Source: Metallyticus violacea
Taxonomy: Eukaryota > Arthropoda > Insecta > Mantodea > Metallyticidae
Assembly (NCBI GenBank): GCA_030762175.1
Contig: CM060833.1
Span: 164,517,001 to 164,581,000, forward strand
DNA: 64,000 nucleotides
Direction of reading: 5' to 3'
Under the pieces are notes generated by a model. The model saw nothing but the letters and a program-made list of their open reading frames with translations. It did no database searches and was not told the origin of the DNA. Shown here one piece after another: positions 56,451 to 64,000 of the stretch; within the stretch, counting starts at the first letter, position 1, and every line of letters begins with the position of its first letter. The translations under genes and the position numbers were made by a program.

Positions 56451-59400
56451 TGAAAACAATGTTCTGTTTATTTATAGCTCATATAGTCCTTACTGCTCCA
56501 GTTTCCATATTAGTCGAAGACACAATTTCATTTAAGAGGTCATACTTAAGATCTGCACATGTAATGTGAAAAACATATTGGCTCTATTGAAACAATAGCA
56601 TGTGCTGAAGATAGATTTCAACCTCAACATTTTCAATTTCCTTTGAACCAGCCAATTAATATTGAAACATTTGAAAAATGGAAATGCAGTGAAGATAGAT
56701 TCGCACATTTTGATGCATAATTGTATGTCCATACTTAGAATTTTATGAAAAAATATATGTCCATCTCCACTATAAATGGAATGCACTATTCCATCACTTA
56801 TAATTTTTAAGGAGTTGCACATGTAATTTGAAAATTTTTTGGCACTATTGAAACAATAGCATGTGCGAAGGAATAATTTCAAACACTAAATTTGTATAGG
56901 AATTGCAATGGCACCCTCCCGCCATTAACTGTGGCGATCCACCGTCGGCGAATATCGCCTCCAAGATGAAATTATCACACCTTTTTTTTTTAAAATTTAT
57001 GAGATGAAGCCCAACCATTTGCACATTTATTGGAACTATCAGATATAACTATATCCAATGATATAGTAGGGGAATAATGTGCTTAAAATCTCGATGTGAA
57101 TTAAGCAGAGAATATAGCATCTCCAATTGAAAACAATGTTCTGTTTATTTATAGCTGATATAGTGCTTATTGCTCCAGTTTCCATATTAGTCGAAGACAC
57201 AATTTCATTTACAAGGTCATAATTAAGAACTGCACATGTAATGTGAAAAACATATTAGCTCTATTGAAACAATAGCATGTGCTGAAGATAGATTTCAACC
57301 TCAACATTTTCAATTTCCTTTGAACCAGCCAATTAATATTGAAACATTTGAAAAATGGAAATGCAATGACGATAGTTTGGCACATTCTGATGCATAATTG
57401 TATGTCCATACTTAGAATTTTATGAAAAAATATATGTCCATCTCCACTATAAATGGAATGCACTATTCCATCGCTTATAATTTTTAAGTGGTTGCACATG
57501 TAATTTGAAAAACGTTTTGGATAAATTGAAACAATAGCATGTGTGAAGGAATTGATTTCAAACACTAAATTTGTATAGGAATTGCAATGGCACCCTCCCG
57601 CCATTAACTGTGGCGATCCACCGTCCGCGAATATCGCCTCCAAGATGAAATTATCACACCTTTTTTTTAAAATTTATGAGATGACCCCAAACCATTTGCA
57701 CATTTATTGGAACTTTCAGATATAACCATATACCATGATATAGAAGGGGGTTAATGTGCTTAAAATCTCGATGTGAATTACAGTTGAGAATATAGCATCT
57801 CCAATTGAAAACAATGTTCTGTTTATTTATAGCTGATACAGTCCTTACTGCTCCAGTTTCCATATTAGTCGAAGACACAATTTCATTTACAAGGTCATAC
57901 TTAAGAACTGCACATGTAATGTGAAAAACATATTGGCTCTATTGAAACAATAGCATGTGCTGAAGATAGATTTCAACCTCAACATTTTCAATTTCCTTTG
58001 AACCAGCCAATTAATATTGAAACATTTGAAAAATGGAAATGCAGTGAAGATAGATTCGCACATTTTGATGCATAATTGTATGTCGATACTTAGAATTTTA
58101 TGAAAAAATATATGTCCATTTGCACTATAAATGGAATGCACTATTCCATCACTTATCATTTTTAAGGAGTTGCACATGTAATTTGAAAATCGTTTTGGCA
58201 CTATTGAAACAATAGCATGTGCGAAGGAATAATTTCAAACACTAAATTGAATAGGAATTGCAATGGCACCGTCCCGCCATTAACTGTGGCGATCCACCGT
58301 CCGCGAATATCGCCTCCAAGATGAAATTATCACACCTTTTTTTTTAAAATTTATGAGATGACGCCAAACCATTTGCACATTTATTGGAACTATCAGATAT
58401 AACTATATACCATGATATAGTAGGGGAATAATGTGCTTAAAATCTCGATGTGAATTACAGTAGAGAATATAGCATCTCCATTTGAAAACAATGTTCTGTT
58501 TATTTATAGCTCACATAGTCCTTACTGCTCCAGTTTCCATATTAGTCGAAGACACAATTTCATTTACAAGGTCATACTTAAGGAAAGCACATGTACTGTG
58601 AAAAACATATTGGCTCTATTGAAACAATAGCATGTGCTGAAGATAGATTTCAACCTCAACATTTTCAATCTCCTTTGAACCAGCCAATTAATATAGAAAC
58701 ATTTGAAAAATGGAAATGCAGTGAAGATAGATTCGCACATTTTGATGCATAATTGTATGTCCATACTTAGAATTTTATGAAAAAATATATGTCCATTTGC
58801 ACTATAAATGGAATGCACTATTCCATCACTTATCATTTTTAAGGAGTTGCACATGTAATTTGAAAATCGTTTTGGCACTCTTGAAACAATAGCATGTGCG
58901 AAGCAATAATTTCAAACACTAAATTTGTATAGGAATTGCAATGGCACCCTCCCGCCATTAACTGTGGCGATCCACCGTCCGCGAATATCGCCTCCAAGAT
59001 GAAATTATCACACCTTTTTTTTTAAAATTTATGAGATGACGCCAAATCATCTGCACATTTATTGGAACTATCAGATATAACTATATCCAATGATATAGTA
59101 GGGGAATAATGTGCTTAAAATCTCGAAGTGAATTAAGCAGAGAATATAGCATCTCCAATTGAAAACAATGTTCTGTTTATTTATAGCTGATATAGTGCTT
59201 ATTGCTCCAGTTTCCATATTAGTCGAAGACACAATTTCATTTACAAGGTCATACTTAAGAACTGCACATGTAATGTGAAAAATATATTACCTCTATTGAA
59301 ACAAAAGCATGTGCTGAAGATAGATTTCAACCTCAACATTTTCAATTTCCTTTGAACCAGCCAATTAATATTGAAACATTTGAAAAATGGAAATGCAATG

Positions 59401-62400
59401 ACGATAGTTTCGCACATTTTGATGCATAATTGTATGTCCATACTTAGAATTTTATGAAAAAATATATGTCCATCTCCACTATAAATGGAATGCACTATTC
59501 CATCACTTATAATTTTTAAGGAGTTGCACATGTGATTTGAAAATCTTTTTGGCACTATTGAAACAATAGCATGTGCGAAGGAATTGATTTCAAACACTAA
59601 ATTTGTATAGGAATTGCAATGGCACCCTCCCGCCATTAACTGTGGCGATCCACCGTCCGCGAATATCGCCTCCAAGATGAAAATATCACACCTTTTTTTT
59701 AAAATTTATGAGATGACGCCAAACCATTTGCACATTTATTGGAACTTTCAGATATAACTATATACCATGATATAGTAGGGGAATAATGTGCTTAAAATCT
59801 CGATGTGAATTACAGTAGAGAATATAGCATCTCCAATTGAAAAAACTGTTCTGTTTATTTATAGCTCATATAGTGCTTATTGCTCCAGTTTCCATATTAG
59901 TCGAAGACACAATTTCATTTACAAGGTCATACTTAAGAACTGCACATGTAATGTGAAAAACATATTAGCTCTATTTAAACAATAGCATGTGCTGAAGATA
60001 GATTTCAACCTCAACATTTTTAATTTCCTTTGAACCAGCCAATTAATATTGAAACATTTGAAAAATGGAAATGCAATGACGATAGTTTCGCACATTTTGA
60101 TGCATAATTGTATGTCCATACTTAGAATTTTATGAAAAAATATATGTCCATCTCCACTATAAATGGAATGCACTATTCCATCTCTTATAATTTTTAAGGA
60201 GTTGCACATGTAATTTGAAAATCGTTTTGGCACTATTGAAACAATAGCATGTGCGAAGGAATAATTTCAAACACTAAATTTGTAAAGGAATTGCAATGGC
60301 ACCCTCCCGCCATTAACTGTGGCGATCCACCGTCCGCGAATATCGCCTTCAAGATGAAATTATCACACCTTTTTTTTTAAAATTTATGAGATGACGCCAA
60401 ACCATTTGCACATTTATTGGAACTATCAGATATAACTATATCCACTGATATAGTAGGGGAATAATGTGCTTAAAATCTCGATGTGAATTAAGCAGAGAAT
60501 ATAGCATCTCCAATTGAAAACAATGTTCTGTTTATTTATAGCTGATATAGTGCTTATTGCTCCAGTTTCCATATTAGTCGAAGACACAATTTCATTTACA
60601 AGGTCATACTTAAGAACTGCACATGTAATGTGAAAAACATATTAGCTCTATTGAAACACTAGCATGTGCTGAAGATAGATTTCAACCTCAACATTTTCAA
60701 TTTCCTTTGAACCAGCCAATTAGTATTGAAACATTTGAAAAATGGAAATGTAATGACGATAGGTTCGCACATTTTGATGAATAATTGTATGTCCATACTT
60801 AGAATTTTATGAAAAAATATATGTCCATCTCCACTATAAATGGAATGCACTATTCCATCACTTATAATTTTTAAGGAGTTCCACATTTAATTTGAAAATC
60901 GTTTTGGCACTATTGAAACAATAGCATGTGCGAAGGAATTGATTTCAAACACTAAATTTGTATAGGAATTGCAATGGCACCCTCCCGCCATTAACTGTGG
61001 CGATCCACCGTCCGCGAATATCGCCTCCAAGATGAAATTATCACACCTTTTTTTTTAAAATTTGTGAGATGACGCCAAACCATTTGCATTTTATTGGAAC
61101 TATCAGATATAACTATATCCAATGATATAGTAGGGGAATAATGTGCTTAAAATCTCGATGTGAATTAAGCAGAGAATATAGCATCTCCAATTGAAACCAA
61201 TGTTCTGTTTATTTATAGCTGATATAGTGCTTATTACTCCAGTTTCCATATTAGTCGAAGACACAATTTCATTTACAAGGTCATACTTAAGAACTGCACA
61301 TGTAATGTGAAAAATATATTACCTCTATTGAAACAATAGCATGTGCTGAAGATAGATTTCAACCTCAAAATTTTCAATTTCCTTTGAACCAGCCAATTAA
61401 TATTGAAACATTTGAAAAATGGAAATGCAATGAAGATAGATTCGCACATTTTGATGCATAATTGTATGTCCATACTTAGAATTTTATGAAAAAATATATG
61501 TCCATCTCCACTATAAATGGAATGCACTATTCCATCTCTTATAATTTTTAAGGAGTTGCACATGTAATTTGAAAATCGTTTTGGCACTATTGAAACAATA
61601 GCATGTGCGAAGGAATAATTTCAAACACTAAATTTGTATAGGAATTGCAATGGCACCCTCCCGCCATTAACTGTGGCGATCCACCGTCCGCGAATATCGC
61701 CTCCAAGATTAAATTATCACACCTTTTTTTTAAAAATTTATGAGATGACGCCAAACCATTTGCACATTTATTGGAACTATCAGATATAACTATATCCAAT
61801 GATATAGTAGGGGAATAATGTGCTTAAAATCTCGATGTGCATTAAGCGGAGAATATAGCATCTCCAATTGAAAACAATGTTCTGTTTATTTATAGCTCAT
61901 ATAGTGCTTATTGCTCCAGTTTCCATATTAGTCGAAGACACAATTTCATTTACAAGGTCATACTTAAGAACTGCACATGTAATGTGAAAAACATATTAGC
62001 TCTATTGAAACAATAGCATGTGCTGAAGATAGATTTCAACCTCAACATTTTCAATTTCCTTTGAACCAGCCAATTAATATTGAAACATTTGAAAAATGGA
62101 AACGCAATGACGATAGTGTCGCACATTTTTATGCATAATTGTATGTCCATATTTAGAATTTTATGAAAAAATATATGTCCATCTCCACTATAAATGGAAT
62201 GCACTATTCCATCACTTATAATTTTTAAGGAGTTGCACATGTAATTTGAAAATCGTTTTGGCACTATTGAAACAATAGCATGTGCGAAGGAATAATTTCA
62301 AACACTAAATTTTTATAGGAATTGGAATGGCACCCTCCCGCCATTAACTGTGGCGATCCACCGTCCGTGAATATCGCCTCCAAGATGAAATTATCACAAC

Positions 62401-64000
62401 TTTTTTTTAAAATTTATGAGATGACGCCAAACCATTTGCACATTTATTGGAACTTTCAGATATAACTATATACCATGATATAGTAGGGGAATATTGTGCT
62501 TAAAAGTCCATGTGAATTACAGTAGAGAATATAGCATCTCCAATTGAAAACAATGTTCTGTTTATTTATAGCTCATATAGTCCTTACTGCTCCAGTTTCC
62601 ATAATAGTCGAAGACACAATTTCATTTACAAGGTCATACTTAAGAACTGCACATGTAATGTGAAAAACATATTGGCTCTATTGAAACAATAGCATGTGCT
62701 GAAGATAGATTTCAACCTCAACATTTTCAATTTCCTTTGAACCAGCCATTAATATTGAAACATTTGGAAATGGAAATGCAGTGAAGATAGATTCGCACAT
62801 TTTGATGCATAATTGTATGTCCATACTTAGAATTTTATGAAAAAATATATGTCCATCTCCACTATAACTGGAATGCACTATTCCATCACTTATCATTTTT
62901 AAGGAGTTGCACATGTAATTTGAAAATCGTTTTGGCACTATTGAAACAATAGCATGTGCGAAGGAATAATTTCAAACACTAAATTTGTATAGGAATTGCA
63001 ATGGCACCCTCCCGCCATTAACTGTGGCGATCCACCGTCCGCGAATATCGCCTCCAAGATGAAATTATCACACCTTTTTTTTAAAATTTATGAGATGACG
63101 CCAAACCATTTGCACATTTATTGGAACTTTCAGATATAACTATATACCATGATATAGTAGGGGAATAATGTGCTTAAAATCTCGATGTGAATTACAGTAG
63201 AGAATATAGCATCTCCAATTGAAAACAATGTTCGGGTTATTTATAGCTCATATAGTCCTTACTGCTCCAGTTTCCATATTAGTCAAAGACACAATTTCAT
63301 TTACAAGGTCATACTTAAGAACTGCACATGTACTGTGAAAAACATATTGGCTCTATTGAAACAATAGCATGTGCTGAAGATAGATTTCAACCTCAACATT
63401 TTCAATTTCCTTTGAACCAGCCAATTAATATTGAAACATTTGAAAAATGGAAATGCAGTGAAGATAGATTCGCACATTTTGATGCATAATTGTATGTCCA
63501 TACTCAGAATTTTATGAAAAAATATATGTCCATTTGCACTATAAATGGAATGCACTATTCCATCACTTATCATTTTTAAGAGTTGCACATGTAATTTGAA
63601 AATCGTTTTGGCACTATTGAAACAATAGCATGTGCGAAGCAATAATTTCAAACACTAAATTTGTATAGGAATTGCAATGGCACCCTCCCGCCATTAACTG
63701 TGGCGATCCACCGTCCGCGAATATCGCCTCCAAGATGAAATTATCACACCTTTTTTTTTAAAATTTATGAGATGACGCCAAACTATTTGCACATTTATTG
63801 GAACTATCAGATATAACTATATCCAATGATATAGTAGCGGAATAATGTGCTTAAAATCTCGATGTGCATTAAGCGGAGAATATAGCATCTCCAATTGAAA
63901 ACAATGTTCTGTTTATTTATAGCTCATATAGTGCTTATTGCTCCAGTTTCCATATTAGTCGAAGACACAATTTCATTTACAAGGTCATACTTAAGAACTG

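Larger units (their letters stand above)
31832..64000. repeat. Main satellite array, 678-bp unit, 47 complete copies plus partial
   Basis: Each unit holds one short submodule (dyad GCACATGTAATGTG..., followed by the tttcaacctcaacattttc block and a cgcacattttgatgcataat block) and one long submodule (dyad GCACATGTAATTTG..., followed by the GC-rich ggcaccctcccgcc...gtccgcgaatatcgcc block, an 8-12 T run, the actatatccaatgatatagt hairpin and a tccagtttccatattagtcg block). The mark acttaagaactgcacatg starts units at about 32236, 32914, 33590 and so on to 63989, with spacing 675-680 except one unit of about 593. Units look about 95% alike by eye. The array runs off the right edge. It has no gene; long minus-strand open frames are by-products of homogenised repeats. 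Confidence 0.97.

Noticed and set aside
31757..63651. Many similar minus-strand open frames of 100-220 codons as a tandem gene family
   Set aside because: They are the same satellite unit read repeatedly. Start and length change with single-base indels, there is no promoter or splice context, and the divergent edge does not keep the frame.
28387..64000. CRISPR-like array
   Set aside because: The repeats are long (about 678 bp), with no short repeat/unique spacer alternation, and the context is eukaryotic.
31832..64000. Hammerhead ribozyme inside the satellite unit
   Set aside because: GTGCTGAAGA on the plus strand and GAAACTATCGTC on the minus strand look like core pieces, but they lie on different strands or without the partner half, and no stem II joins them.

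Overview
The window looks like AT-rich nuclear DNA of an animal, most likely an arthropod. It has animal-type mobile elements (mariner DNA transposons, non-LTR retrotransposons of the Jockey/CR1 type, a Penelope-like element with a GIY-YIG domain, and two tRNA-derived SINE families). It shows no bacterial operon structure and no complete host gene. No species can be named from sequence alone. Nothing here is an intact long gene; nearly every recognisable protein trace is a decayed transposon.

Layout. Bases 1 to 28 kb are a graveyard of dispersed repeats. At 0.8-2 kb there are a near-perfect hairpin, a mariner relic with an inverted duplication, and a Penelope-type terminal repeat. From 3.3 to 11 kb there are SINEs of two families (called SINE-A and SINE-B here), several with clear target-site duplications. 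A mariner copy at 6.4-7.6 kb is interrupted by a SINE-B, and a second mariner relic lies at 8.0-8.6 kb. LINE fragments follow: ORF1 with a PHD-like zinc finger (9.4-10.1 kb), a reverse transcriptase (11.3-12.1 kb, +), an endonuclease plus ORF2 C-terminus (12.1-13.5 kb, -), a reverse transcriptase (14.6-15.1 kb, +), an ORF2 C-terminus (17.9-18.4 kb, +) and a reverse transcriptase (22.4-23.0 kb, -). A second full-length but dead mariner lies at 19.5-21.0 kb. A head-to-head pair of Penelope-like 3' ends lies at 23.4-24.1 kb. Two short stretches look like possible host exons: 5260-5341 (+) and 27647-27817 (-).

From about 28.4 kb to the right edge the window is one tandem satellite. Its main unit is about 678 bp, with 47 complete units plus an incomplete one running off the window. 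Each unit is a pair of related submodules, one long (L, about 415 bp) and one short (S, about 262 bp). Each submodule starts with a dyad, GCACATG...CATGTGC. The left 3.5 kb of the array is much more divergent and has a different order, L-S-S-S. This suggests that the 678-bp L-S unit arose from an older tetrameric repeat and was then amplified. Blocks of several units are duplicated within the array.

There is no evidence of a defence system, operon or other multi-gene machine. The most unusual content is the satellite architecture and its fossil edge, the Penelope-like inverted pair with hammerhead-like motifs, and the two unassigned exon-like stretches. All positions and repeat distances were read by eye and may be off by a few bases.
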